NCBI GenBank assembly: GCA_016874845.1
Contig: VGSZ01000017.1
Coordinates: 1-38,145, forward strand
DNA from: Deltaproteobacteria bacterium
Lineage (GTDB): Bacteria; Myxococcota; UBA727; VGSZ01
Length of the DNA stretch: 38,145 nucleotides
Direction: 5' to 3'
The position numbers and the translations under genes are program-made. Below are positions 24,051-32,039 of the stretch, in pieces. Within the stretch, counting starts at the first letter, position 1. Each line of letters opens with the position of its first letter. The notes below the pieces were generated by a model, which saw only the letters and a program-made list of their open reading frames with translations, searched no databases and was not told the origin of the DNA.

Positions 24051-25436
24051 TCATCCCGGGAAGCCGTCCTCGCGGGTCAGGCCGTGCCGCTGGGCGCGCC
24101 GGTAGAACGTGGCCCGACCGATTCCGAGGCGACGGGCGGCCTCCGAGACGTTGCCTTCGGTCTCGCGCAGCGCGGCGATCATCATCTCGCGCTCGATCTC
24201 GTGCAGCGGGCGCACCGCGGCCTTGTCGTCTTCGAGTCCCAGCGCGCCGTCGTGGCCGGCGACGCCGGCGACGCGCGGCGACGAGTGGGCGCGGATCTCG
24301 TCGGGCAGATCCTCGAGGCGGATCGCGCCGCCGGTGGCCACCAAGGCGAGGCGCTCGACGACGTTGTTCAGCTCGCGCACGTTGCCCGGCCAGGGGTGCG
24401 CGCTGAGCGCGTCGAGCACGTCGTCGGACAACGTTGGCGGCGGCTGGTTCTCGCGCGCGGCGAAGCGGGCGACGGCGTAGCGGGCCAGCGCTTGGATGTC
24501 GTCCTTGCGGTCGCGCAGCGGCGGCACGGTGATCGAGAAGACGTTCAGCCGATAGAAGAGGTCGGCGCGGAAGGTGCCGCGCGACACTTCGGTGGGCAGG
24601 TGCTTCACCGTCGCGGCGATCACCCGGACGTCGCCGTCGGCGCCGGTGCGGCGCTCCTGCACGCTGGCGTCGTGCAGCCCACGGTGCAGGCGGGCCTGCA
24701 ACTCGGCCGACAGCTCGCCGACTTCGTCGAGGAACAGCGTCCCACCGCGCGCGGCCTCGAAGCGGCCGCCGCCTTCGCCAAACAGGAGGCCGCCGAGCAC
24801 CTCGGTGGGCTTCTGTGCGCAGTTGACGACGACGAACGGGCCGTCGCGGCGCCGGCTGCGCGCGTGGATGCGCTGGGCCACCAGCTCCTTGCCGGCGCCG
24901 GCCTCGCCGTAGATGAGCACTGGGATCCGGCTGGCAGCGACGCGCTCGACGAGGCTGATCACCTCGCTCATCGGCTGGCTGCCGCAGATCAGGTGGGGGC
25001 CGCCGTCGCCTCGCAGCATGGCGGCGCGCAGCCCGTCGCTCTCAAGCCGCAGGCGCGTGCTCTCGGCGGCGTTGCGCACCACGATGGCGAGGCGCTGCAG
25101 GTCGAGCGGCTTGGTCAGGTAGTCGAACGCCCCGCGACGCATGGCGTCGACGATGGAGTCGACGCCGGTGACGGCGGTCATCATGACGACGGCGATCTCG
25201 GGGTGCTCGCGGGTGACGCGGTCGAGCAGCGTCAGGCCATCGATGCCCGGCAGTCCCATGTCGAGCAGGATGACGTCGAACGGCGCTTGCAGCGCGCGGT
25301 CCATCTCGCGGCCGTCGCTCAACGTCTGGACGTCGTGGCCGTGGTGTTGCAGGTATTTCGAGACGAGGCCGCAGATTGCGTCGTCGTCGTCGATGAGCAG
25401 GATGCGGGCGGTGGCGGCAGACTTGGCGGCGGCCAT
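24051..25436 (-). CDS. NtrC-class response regulator lacking the GAFTGA loop
   Basis: A 461-residue two-component regulator. The receiver (1-120) has IDDDDA, phospho-acceptor D59, and K109 in YLTKP. The AAA+ domain (about 148-375) has Walker A GEAGAGKE (177-184), Walker B GGTLFLDEVGEL and arginine-finger region FRADLFYRLNVF. A Fis-type helix-turn-helix ends it (about 425-452, EGNVSEAARRLGIGRATFYRRA). Between LLFG (217-220) and GRFEAARGGTLF the usual HEKGAFTGA segment of about 14 residues is absent. Contact with sigma-54 is therefore doubtful; GAFTGA-less relatives such as TyrR and Rhodobacter NtrC act with sigma-70. ATG 25436 has GGAG 5 nt before it. No histidine kinase gene is adjacent; a Ser/Thr kinase gene lies upstream on the same strand. 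The gene is convergent with the epimerase fusion, 28 nt away. Confidence 0.9.
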   Translation of the reverse strand: MAAAKSAATARILLIDDDDAICGLVSKYLQHHGHDVQTLSDGREMDRALQAPFDVILLDMGLPGIDGLTLLDRVTREHPEIAVVMMTAVTGVDSIVDAMRRGAFDYLTKPLDLQRLAIVVRNAAESTRLRLESDGLRAAMLRGDGGPHLICGSQPMSEVISLVERVAASRIPVLIYGEAGAGKELVAQRIHARSRRRDGPFVVVNCAQKPTEVLGGLLFGEGGGRFEAARGGTLFLDEVGELSAELQARLHRGLHDASVQERRTGADGDVRVIAATVKHLPTEVSRGTFRADLFYRLNVFSITVPPLRDRKDDIQALARYAVARFAARENQPPPTLSDDVLDALSAHPWPGNVRELNNVVERLALVATGGAIRLEDLPDEIRAHSSPRVAGVAGHDGALGLEDDKAAVRPLHEIEREMMIAALRETEGNVSEAARRLGIGRATFYRRAQRHGLTREDGFPG

Positions 25437-25667
25437 GCGTTCTCCGGAGACACCGGGCCGGCCGGCCCAGATCAATCGATGTCCCGAACTGATACAGCGT
25501 TGTCCGGGCACAGCGCAAGGAGATGTTGCAGGACGCGCGTCGGACGGGGCGCGTCGCGACCGAAGCAGCAGGGCCGACCGGCGGCGATCCAGGATCGCGC
25601 GTCGTCCTCGTCCCGGCATGACCGGAGCCCACGGGGTGCCGTCGACTCCGGCGGGTGGTGCGGCTCT
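25437..25667 (-). promoter_or_regulatory. Intergenic region upstream of the NtrC-like regulator
   Basis: No gene is seen. Minus-strand TATCAG (25489-25494) has TTGCGC 18 nt upstream, a weak sigma-70-like pair. GGGCCGGCCGGCCC (25455-25468) is a perfect palindrome between it and the start codon. GCGATCC-A-GGATCGC (25584-25598) is a perfect 7-bp inverted repeat with a 1-nt centre, more like a protein-binding site than a hairpin. Confidence 0.35.
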
Positions 25668-27455
25668 TCAGCGTTTGCGCGGATCGTCGAGCGGGACGAC
25701 CTTCTTCTTGCCGCCGAGCGAGGCGCCGCCGACCTGAACGGTGGGGACCCGCGACGGTGGGGCCGCCTGCGTCGATACGGCCGGCCGGACCGGGCTGCTC
25801 AGAATCGGCTTTGACTCGATCCGGGTCGGACCGTTTTCTTCGACCTCGGCGGATTGGTCCTGCCACGGCATGGCCGGCCCGCTGGCGCGCAGCGGTCGCG
25901 CGTTGCCTTGGGCCATCGTCGGCGCCTTGGGCGCGGCAGACGGGTCGGGACGGGGCATCGTCTGGGTCGCGACCTCGACGTTGTCGAACACCGACGACGG
26001 CGTCGACAGCGTGTCGTCGACCAGGGGGGCGTTGCCCTCGCGGGCTGGCGCGCCGCGCAGACGCGAGGGCTCCCGCACCGGCAGCGCCTGAAGCGGACTC
26101 AGCACCGTCGGATCGTTGTCGTCGACGGCGTCTGGCGGCTGCGGCGCGAAGGGCGGTCGCCCGTGCTGGGCGTAGGGCGAGGGCTGCTGGCCGTAGGGCG
26201 GCTGCTGGCCGTAGGGCGAGGGTTGCTGGCCGTAGGGCGGCTGCTGGCCGTAGGGCGGCTGCTGGCCGTAGGGCGGCTGCTGGCCGTAGGGCGGCTGCTG
26301 GCCGTAGGGCGGCTGCTGGCCGTAGGGCGGCTGCTGGCCATGGGGAGAGGGTTGCCGGCCATAGGGCGCCTGCTGGCCATAGGGCGCCTGCTGTCCGTAG
26401 GCCGGCAGCTGTCCGTAGGATGGCTGCTGGCCGTAGGGCTCCTGCTGTCCGTCAGGATGTCCCGTCGGCGATGGCGACATCGACGCGACCATTATCGTCT
26501 TCAGCTTCGGCGCGGCGACGGGGGCGACTGGGCGCGGCGGCTCGGGCTGGCCGTAGATCTCGCGCAGGTGGTGGGCGATGTGTCCGGGCTGCGCGGTCAG
26601 GTTGTAGCGCTGGGCGATGGTCTCGATCTCGCGGGCGAAGTCGGCGCCGCTGGCGGGCCGCTTGTTGCGGTCGCGGTCGAGGGCTCGTCGGATCAACGAC
26701 TCGAGCTCGGGCGGCACCTGCAGGGACGGCGGGATCGCCGGCACGATCCCGCGCACCATTGCTTGCAGGAAGTCAGCCGTCGATGCACCGGAAAATAGCG
26801 ATTTGCCGACGATCGTTTCGTATAACAGGATCCCGACGTTGTAGAGGTCGCTACGGAAATCGAGCGTCGACCCCAGCAGCTGCTCGGGCGACATGTAACC
26901 GAGCTTGCCCTTGGTGACGCCGACCTGGGTCTTGACCTCGGACTCTCGTACTTTGGCGACGCCGAAGTCGGTGAGCTTTACCTGACCGTCGAAGCACAAG
27001 AAGATGTTGTGCGGGCTGATGTCGCGGTGGATGAGCCCGAGCGTCTTGCCGTTCTTGTCGACGGCCTTGGTCGTCACGTAATCGAGGGCGAGGCAGACCT
27101 CCTTGGCGACCTGGATCGCGAACCAGATCGGCAGGGGCTTGTTGTTCTTCTGCCCCTCCTCGATGGCCTCGGACAGGTCCTTGCCCTCGAGGAACTCCAT
27201 GATGATGTAGAGGTCTTCTTCGTCGTTGGTGGCGAGGTCGTAGACGCGGACGACGTTCGGATGGACGAGCAGCGAGGCGACCCGCGACTCCTCGATGAAC
27301 ATCCGCTTGATCTCGGCCTCGCGCGTGTATTCGGGAAGGATGCGCTTTACGGCATAGAAATATTCCGAGCCGTCGGCGCCCTTGCCCCGGGCCCGGTAGA
27401 CCTCGGCCATGCCGCCCTGGGCATGCAGGTTCAGGATATCGAGACCAGCAAGCAC
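25668..27455 (-). CDS. Serine/threonine protein kinase with Pro/Gln-rich repeat tail
   Basis: A 595-residue eukaryotic-type (Hanks) kinase. The catalytic domain (about 5-295) has the loop AQGGMAEVYRA with Ala in place of the first Gly, AVK (K37), the alpha-C Glu near 55, HRDISPHN (D145, N150), DFG (163-165) and MSPEQ. All catalytic residues are present. The rest is disordered. Residues about 340-430 are YGQQPP-type hexapeptide repeats, followed by acidic and Thr/Pro stretches and a basic end. No transmembrane helix is visible, so it is likely cytosolic. The frame is open to an ATG at 27629, but those 58 residues look non-coding. GTG 27455 is preferred, with a -35/-10 pair ending 10 nt before it and no Shine-Dalgarno. 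It is divergent from imuA. Its substrate is unknown; the NtrC-like regulator downstream is a candidate. Confidence 0.9.
   Translation of the reverse strand: MLAGLDILNLHAQGGMAEVYRARGKGADGSEYFYAVKRILPEYTREAEIKRMFIEESRVASLLVHPNVVRVYDLATNDEEDLYIIMEFLEGKDLSEAIEEGQKNNKPLPIWFAIQVAKEVCLALDYVTTKAVDKNGKTLGLIHRDISPHNIFLCFDGQVKLTDFGVAKVRESEVKTQVGVTKGKLGYMSPEQLLGSTLDFRSDLYNVGILLYETIVGKSLFSGASTADFLQAMVRGIVPAIPPSLQVPPELESLIRRALDRDRNKRPASGADFAREIETIAQRYNLTAQPGHIAHHLREIYGQPEPPRPVAPVAAPKLKTIMVASMSPSPTGHPDGQQEPYGQQPSYGQLPAYGQQAPYGQQAPYGRQPSPHGQQPPYGQQPPYGQQPPYGQQPPYGQQPPYGQQPPYGQQPSPYGQQPPYGQQPSPYAQHGRPPFAPQPPDAVDDNDPTVLSPLQALPVREPSRLRGAPAREGNAPLVDDTLSTPSSVFDNVEVATQTMPRPDPSAAPKAPTMAQGNARPLRASGPAMPWQDQSAEVEENGPTRIESKPILSSPVRPAVSTQAAPPSRVPTVQVGGASLGGKKKVVPLDDPRKR
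26160..26445 (-). repeat. 18-nt tandem repeats encoding YGQQPP units in the kinase tail
   Basis: A block of 18-nt and 21-24-nt units encodes YGQQPP, YGQQAP and YGQQPSP repeats. About six central copies (about 26226-26337) are essentially identical, implying recent expansion. All periods are multiples of three. The repeat resembles prion-like or adhesive low-complexity tracts. Confidence 0.92.
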
Positions 27456-27465
27456 GACAGCGTAG

Positions 27466-27494
27466 ACGATAGCAGCGTCGACGGTCGCCGACAA
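27466..27494 (-). promoter_or_regulatory. Putative sigma-70-type promoter of the kinase gene
   Basis: On the minus strand TTGTCG (27489-27494) and TATCGT (27466-27471) are spaced exactly 17 nt apart. Each matches its consensus at four of six positions. The -10 ends 10 nt before the GTG at 27455, so the transcript would have a leader of only a few bases. Confidence 0.4.
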
Positions 27495-27665
27495 AAAATG
27501 CCGTGGCTGGTCGGTGCTCCGCACCGCCGACCCGTCGCCTGGCCCCCCGGGGCGAAACGGGCAGATCCGCGACACCGGAGGAGACCCGTTTTCCCGTTGA
27601 GAAACAATCATTTGTGAGGTGCCATTCATCCGGTTTCGCGCGCTGGCCGTGCACGAGAAGGAGAG

Positions 27666-27681
27666 CTAGACGGATGTTCAG
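27666..27681 (+). promoter_or_regulatory. Putative LexA (SOS) box of imuA
   Basis: CTAGAC-GGAT-GTTCAG keeps the right half-site GTTCAG exactly and C, T, A and C of the left half. Extended by one base it fits 14 of 17 positions of CTRHAMRYBYGTTCAGS (from memory, Myxococcus LexA). It ends 13 nt before the imuA ATG, just before its Shine-Dalgarno. It shares N4 spacing and orientation with the recN site. Confidence 0.55.
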
Positions 27682-27694
27682 GTGAGAGGTCTCC

Positions 27695-28444
27695 ATGAAC
27701 GTGCCGGCTGTCTCCTCCGAACCTGCCCGCCTGCTGCGTCGTCTGCAAAGCGACGCCGGCGCCGGTCGTCTGCCCCTCGCCCTCGGCCGGGCCCGCGAGG
27801 AGAGCGCCGCCGGCGACGATCCGCTGTCGGCGTGGTGGTCGATCCCCGGCGCGGTGGTCGAGCTGTCGGCGTTGCCCGGGGCCGGCGCCCTGAGCGTGGC
27901 GTTCGCCCTCGCGCTGCGGGCCCGCGCGCAGGCCGTCGCCGCCCGGCGGCCGGGCTGGCTGTGCGCCCTCGATCCGGCGGGGACGCTGTCGGCGCCGGCG
28001 CTGCTGCATCTGGGGGTGCCTCTCGACGAGCTGCTGGTGATCCGCCCGCCGCCCGACCGCGCCCTCGCCTGCGCCACCCGGGCCTGCCGCAGCGGCGTCG
28101 CCGCCGTGGTCGTCGACGTCGCCGCCGTCGATGATCTGTCGCGCTGGTCGGTGCCCCTGCGGCGGCTGACCCTCGCCGCCGAGGAGCAGGGCGCGGCGGT
28201 GCTCCTCGTGACGTCGGCGCGAGCCCGCCGCGAGGGGCCGCTGCCGTGCGCGGCCCGCGCGCTCGTCGACGTCGCGCCGCCCGGAGCCGGAGGCGTAGCC
28301 GGGGCGCGGCCGCCGGCGCCCGGGGCGTCTGCGGCCCTCGTGCTGCGGCCGGTCCGGCACCGCCATGGCCTGCCCCCCCGCGTGCTCTGCACGCCGTCGT
28401 CGTCGGTGATCGCGGCGCTCGTCGCCGAGCAGGTCCGGCATTGA
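27695..28444 (+). CDS. imuA: ImuA-type mutasome accessory protein
   Basis: ImuA is a RecA/SulA-related accessory factor that works with ImuB and DnaE2 in SOS-induced translesion synthesis. The 249-residue protein has the weak RecA-like fold of the family: WSIPGAVVELSALPGAGALSVAFALAL (a degenerate P-loop region), WLCALDPAGTLSAPALLHLGV, LDELLVIRPP and LRRLTLAAEEQGAAVLLVTS. Alone the similarity is low; the identification rests on these segments plus the overlapping imuB. GAGAGG (27684-27689) precedes ATG 27695 by 5 nt. A LexA-box-like palindrome lies immediately upstream. The stop overlaps the TTG start of imuB (TTGA). Confidence 0.75.
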   Translation: MNVPAVSSEPARLLRRLQSDAGAGRLPLALGRAREESAAGDDPLSAWWSIPGAVVELSALPGAGALSVAFALALRARAQAVAARRPGWLCALDPAGTLSAPALLHLGVPLDELLVIRPPPDRALACATRACRSGVAAVVVDVAAVDDLSRWSVPLRRLTLAAEEQGAAVLLVTSARARREGPLPCAARALVDVAPPGAGGVAGARPPAPGASAALVLRPVRHRHGLPPRVLCTPSSSVIAALVAEQVRH

Positions 28445-30087
28445 TCGCCGCCTGCGTGCTGCCCCGGCTGGCCGCCACCTGCGTCGGCATCGTCGCCATC
28501 GAGCGCGCCGTGGGCGTCGTCGCCGGCGGGGCGTCGTCGTCGAGGCCATCGCCCCACGCGCGCTTGTGCGACGCCAGCGATGGAGCGCTGGCCCGCGGGG
28601 TGCGCCCCGGGCAGCGGATCGTCGACGCCCAGCGGTGCGCGCCCGATCTGCAGGTCGTCGCCGTCGACGTCGCCGGGCTGACCCAGGCCCTGCACGGCGT
28701 CGCCGAGCAGCTGTACCGCCACGCGCCGGCCTGCGAGCCCGTCGCGCCCGCCGAGCGCGCCTGCCTGCCGTTCTTCGCCGTCGTCGTCGACCTCGCTGGC
28801 TTGCCGCGGCCCCCCGCGCGGACCCTCGCTGAGCTGGCGGCCGCGGTGGCACAAACGGGGCACCGGGCGGTGGTCGCTGCTTCTTCGTCGCGGGCGCTGT
28901 CGCTCGCCGTTGCCCGCGACATGGCGGCGCGTCCGTCGCGCTGGGGTCGCGCGCAGCTCGTCATCGACGACCGCGGCCCGGAGCGCCTCGCGGTGCGCAC
29001 GGCGCTCCGGACACGCCTCGCTGTCGAGGCGCTCGAACTCGACCGCGACGTCGTCGACGACCTGCGCGCCGCCGGCGTCGCCTGCGCGCAGGACCTCGTC
29101 CCGCTGCTCCGCAGCGGGCTCGTCGAGCGGCTCGGCGTGGCTGCGCAGCGCGTGCGACCGGTGCTCGTCGACGCCGCCGACCTCGACGATGTCGACGACC
29201 TGGTGGTGCCGTGGCGCCCGCCCGAGCTGGTCGTGGTGGCCCGCGAGCTCGAGCACGCGGTGACGGCGCTCGAGCCGCTGCTGTTCGTGCTGCGTCCGCT
29301 GGCCGAGGACGTGCTGCGCCGCCTCGACGCACGCGGCGCCCGCCTGCTCGAGCTGACGGTGGCCCTGCGGCGCCAGACGGCGGCGCCCACCGAACTCATC
29401 GTCGGGTTCCCCGCCGCCGTCACCGCCGTCGACGTCGTCGTGCGGGTGCTGCAGGCGCGGCTCGAGCGGGCCTTCGCGCAGCAGCGGGTGGGTCACGACG
29501 GCGTGCGCGGGCTGGTCCTGCGCGCTTCGCGGACCACGCCGGCGCGGGCGCGACAGCTGGAGGGCCTCGGGTCGCCGCCGTCGTCGGGCTCGTCGTCAGG
29601 GACGACGGCGGCGAGCCTAGCCGCGGCCCCCCTGCAGGGGGCGATCGCCGACCTGTGCGCCGAGTTCTCCGCCGAGCTCGGCGAAGGGCGGGTGGGCTGC
29701 CTGCACCCCACCCGCGCGGCGCTGCCCGAGCACATGACTGCGCTGCTGCCGCCCGGCGTCGCCGCCGACGCCGACGACGACCGCGTCGCCGGGAGCGCGG
29801 CTGCCCCCCGGCGAGGACGTCGGCCCGTGACGCTCGACCCGCGCACGGCCCACGGGCGCTTCGCCGCCGGCTGGCCCTGGCCGTTGTCGATGTTGCCGAC
29901 GCCGGTGCGCCTCGCGTCGCTCGAGGCCGTGGTGGACGAGCGGCTCTTCTGTCAGCTCGATGGCGTCGACGACGACGGCCCCTACGAGCGCGAGTACCGC
30001 GTCGTCGTCTTCGCCGACGGCCGCCGCGCGCTGTGCGTCTGGGACGCAGAGACCAGCGAGCGCTTCCTGTGCGGCTGGTTCGATTGA
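28441..30087 (+). CDS. imuB: ImuB, Y-family polymerase-like mutasome protein
   Basis: ImuB is a catalytically dead Y-family polymerase homologue that bridges the beta clamp and DnaE2 during induced mutagenesis. The 548-residue protein begins IAACVLPRLAATCVGI, and continues with PFFAVVVDLAGL, the little-finger-like segment ELTVALRRQTAAPTELIVGFP and a C-terminal region ending LCVWDAETSERFLCGWFD, typical of ImuB. The N-terminal Asp and the SxDE acidic pair of active Y polymerases are missing, as expected. I see no obvious QLxLF clamp-binding motif. The start is inferred as TTG 28441 from the overlap with imuA and the alignment. dnaE2 (imuC), often the next gene, does not follow; the MCE gene is convergent 45 nt away. 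Confidence 0.82.
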   Translation: MIAACVLPRLAATCVGIVAIERAVGVVAGGASSSRPSPHARLCDASDGALARGVRPGQRIVDAQRCAPDLQVVAVDVAGLTQALHGVAEQLYRHAPACEPVAPAERACLPFFAVVVDLAGLPRPPARTLAELAAAVAQTGHRAVVAASSSRALSLAVARDMAARPSRWGRAQLVIDDRGPERLAVRTALRTRLAVEALELDRDVVDDLRAAGVACAQDLVPLLRSGLVERLGVAAQRVRPVLVDAADLDDVDDLVVPWRPPELVVVARELEHAVTALEPLLFVLRPLAEDVLRRLDARGARLLELTVALRRQTAAPTELIVGFPAAVTAVDVVVRVLQARLERAFAQQRVGHDGVRGLVLRASRTTPARARQLEGLGSPPSSGSSSGTTAASLAAAPLQGAIADLCAEFSAELGEGRVGCLHPTRAALPEHMTALLPPGVAADADDDRVAGSAAAPRRGRRPVTLDPRTAHGRFAAGWPWPLSMLPTPVRLASLEAVVDERLFCQLDGVDDDGPYEREYRVVVFADGRRALCVWDAETSERFLCGWFD

Positions 30088-30132
30088 GCGTCGCCGCCGG
30101 GCGCGTCGGCTGCGTCGACGGCCGAAAGACCG

Positions 30133-31392
30133 CTACGGCGTCGCTGGCGCGGCGTCGGTGGTCCCTGGCGCGGCGTCGGTGGTCGCTGGCGCGGAATCGG
30201 TCGTCGCTGGCGCGGAATCGGTCGTCGCTGGCGACGTCTGTGCAGGGGGCGCCTTCGCCGACGATCGGGACCTCGTCGCTGCGGCGTTGGCCTTCGGCGC
30301 CGGTGGCGGCGCGACGGCGCGCTTCTTCTCTTCGTCCTCGGCGAGGCCGAAGGGCACCGCGCGCTTCAGCCCCTTCAGCACGTCGCCGAGGTCGTCGATG
30401 CGCTTGTCGAGGTTCCTCACTGCCTCGCGGATGTCGGGGGGGACGTCGCGGGCGTCCTTGGCGAACACGCGCAGGTCGACGCCGACCTGCTTCGCGTCGG
30501 CCGAGAACTGGTCGAGGTTGTCGAGGAAGCGGGTCACGCTCTCGCGGCGGGTCTGCACGTCGCCGACGACGGTCTGCACGTCGGTCGAGGTCTGCTCGAG
30601 GTTGGCCAGGGTGGCGTCGAGGCGCTTGAGGCTCTGCTGCACCTGCTGCATCGACTCCGAGTTCTCCCGCGTCAGCTCGCCGATCAGGCCCTCGCCCGAG
30701 GCCACGCGGGCGGTGGCCACCTGCACGTTGTTCAGCGTCCGTTGCACCGGTCCCTCGGCGTCGTTCACCGACTTCAGCAGCGTGTCGATCTGCACGACGA
30801 TGTCGCGCGCGGCCTGCACCAGACCTTCCTTCTGCAGGCGTGCGATCAGCTCGTTCAGTCCCTCGCTCTCTTCGGCGGGGACGAAGCCGCCGTCGGGGAC
30901 GAGCGGGTTGGTCTTCTTGTTGCCGACGCGGATCTCGATGCCCGACTGCAGGAACGCGCCGAGCCCGGCGGGCAGACCGACAGTGACGCGGGTGCCGCAC
31001 TTCTCCTTGCGCTCAGTGTCGCGGGCCTTCTCGGCATCGTCGAGCAGCACGTCGCTGACCTTCTTCGCCTGGCACAGGTCCCCGGGTGGGTCGGCGACGA
31101 CCCGGTCGCGGTACTGCTCGAGGATGTCGAAGATCACCTCGACCTTGTCGTCGGGGGTCAGCGTGACGCTACGGACGCTGCCGATCTCGATGCCGGCCAG
31201 CTTCACCGGCGTCTCGGGCTTCAGGCCGCCGCCGTCCTCGAACACCGTGCGGAACTGCACGCGCTGCTGGAAGATGCGCTGGTTCTTGATGACGACGAGC
31301 AGCACCGCTGCCGTGCTGAGCACCACGAGCAACAGGAAGGCAGCGACGATGCGGTCGGCGTGGCGGATGCGGAACGGCAGCACGGGCCTCAC
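30133..31392 (-). CDS. MCE family (MlaD-like) lipid-transport protein
   Basis: MCE proteins bind and move lipids between membranes. This 419-residue protein has an N-terminal signal anchor (about 14-36) and the MCE domain (about 40-165) with FEDGGGLKPETPVKLAGIEIG. The domain is interrupted by a charged insert with two cysteines (DLC and EKC). A long helical/coiled-coil region (about 180-350) would cross the periplasm. The tail (about 370-419) is a low-complexity ATTDSAP repeat. It starts with GTG 31392 overlapping the stop of the ABC-like gene (GTGA), so the two are coupled. No MlaE-type permease gene is in the window. The family is secure; the lipid substrate is unknown. Confidence 0.9.
   Translation of the reverse strand: MRPVLPFRIRHADRIVAAFLLLVVLSTAAVLLVVIKNQRIFQQRVQFRTVFEDGGGLKPETPVKLAGIEIGSVRSVTLTPDDKVEVIFDILEQYRDRVVADPPGDLCQAKKVSDVLLDDAEKARDTERKEKCGTRVTVGLPAGLGAFLQSGIEIRVGNKKTNPLVPDGGFVPAEESEGLNELIARLQKEGLVQAARDIVVQIDTLLKSVNDAEGPVQRTLNNVQVATARVASGEGLIGELTRENSESMQQVQQSLKRLDATLANLEQTSTDVQTVVGDVQTRRESVTRFLDNLDQFSADAKQVGVDLRVFAKDARDVPPDIREAVRNLDKRIDDLGDVLKGLKRAVPFGLAEDEEKKRAVAPPPAPKANAAATRSRSSAKAPPAQTSPATTDSAPATTDSAPATTDAAPGTTDAAPATP
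30138..30233 (-). repeat. 24-nt tandem repeat in the MCE gene 3' end
   Basis: Roughly four copies of a 24-nt unit encode (A)TTDSAPA / TTDAAPG octapeptide repeats at the extreme C-terminus. Two adjacent copies are identical. The period is a multiple of three. Confidence 0.88.
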
Positions 31393-32033
31393 CCTATTCC
31401 GACCGTCGGCACCGTCGCGAGGCGGATGACCCGCAGCGCCGGCAGCGACGACGACAGCCCCCGCAGCAGGCGCTCCGAGGTCGTGGTGAGGACGACCGCC
31501 GCGCCCGCCGCCACCAACGCCGGCAGTCGTCCGAGCAGGCGCGACGACAGCGGCGGCTCGTCCAGCAGGTAGAGCTCGACCGGCAGCAGCAGCGCGCGCG
31601 CCAGCAGCAGCTCGCGGTGCTGCCTGGCCGTCAGCTCATGCGGTCGCTTGCCGAGGGTGTCGGCGAGCTCGAGCTCGGTCAGCAGAGCGTCGACAGCGTC
31701 GTGCGCGTCGGCCTCGGCCCGCGAGCGCATCGCCAGCGGCACGATCAGGTTGTCCCGCACGGTCAGGTTCGACAGCAGCGGCGCCTGGGACGACGCCAGC
31801 GCCGCCCGCCCGCGCAGGGACAGCAGCAGGTCGTGGTCGCCTCCAATGACGTCGATGTTGAACAGGCGGACCCGCCCCTGTCGTGCCGGCGCGAGCCCCA
31901 GCGCGCACAGGAGCAGGGCGCCGACGGCGTCGTCGGCGTCGCCCACCAGCGCGACCACGTCGCCGCGGGCGACCTCGACGTCGACGGGCGCGAGGCGCCC
32001 GAGGGCGCAGCCTTCCAGGGTCAGGACACTCAC
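31389..32033 (-). CDS. Degenerate ABC transporter ATPase-like protein (MlaF-like)
   Basis: A 214-residue protein with the outline of an ABC nucleotide-binding domain. It has a beta-strand start MSVLTLEGC, the Q-loop region RAALASSQAPLLSNLTVRDNLIVPL, and Walker B LYLLDEPP. Where Walker A should be it has LVGDADDAVGALLLC, without the GK(S/T) needed for ATP. The LSGGQ signature is replaced by LTARQ, and the switch His is absent (VLTTTSERLL). It is thus unlikely to hydrolyse ATP alone. The overlap with the MCE gene suggests it belongs to an Mla-like lipid transporter, perhaps as a structural or regulatory subunit. The start is GTG 32033, with a -10-like TAGGAT 6 nt upstream and no Shine-Dalgarno. 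Confidence 0.78.
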   Translation of the reverse strand: MSVLTLEGCALGRLAPVDVEVARGDVVALVGDADDAVGALLLCALGLAPARQGRVRLFNIDVIGGDHDLLLSLRGRAALASSQAPLLSNLTVRDNLIVPLAMRSRAEADAHDAVDALLTELELADTLGKRPHELTARQHRELLLARALLLPVELYLLDEPPLSSRLLGRLPALVAAGAAVVLTTTSERLLRGLSSSLPALRVIRLATVPTVGIG

Positions 32034-32039
32034 GCTCGC

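Noticed and set aside
26160-26445. Possible CRISPR array from regular 18-nt units
   Set aside because: Units are contiguous without unique spacers and code in frame for YGQQPP.
27456-27629. A 58-codon N-terminal extension of the kinase from ATG 27629
   Set aside because: Its composition is unlike the rest of the gene, it has no ribosome site, and a 17-nt-spaced promoter-like pair lies inside it.
26851-29496. An 881-codon minus-strand open frame across the kinase N-terminus and imuAB
   Set aside because: It is antisense to imuA and imuB and a shifted frame of the kinase; no motifs of its own.
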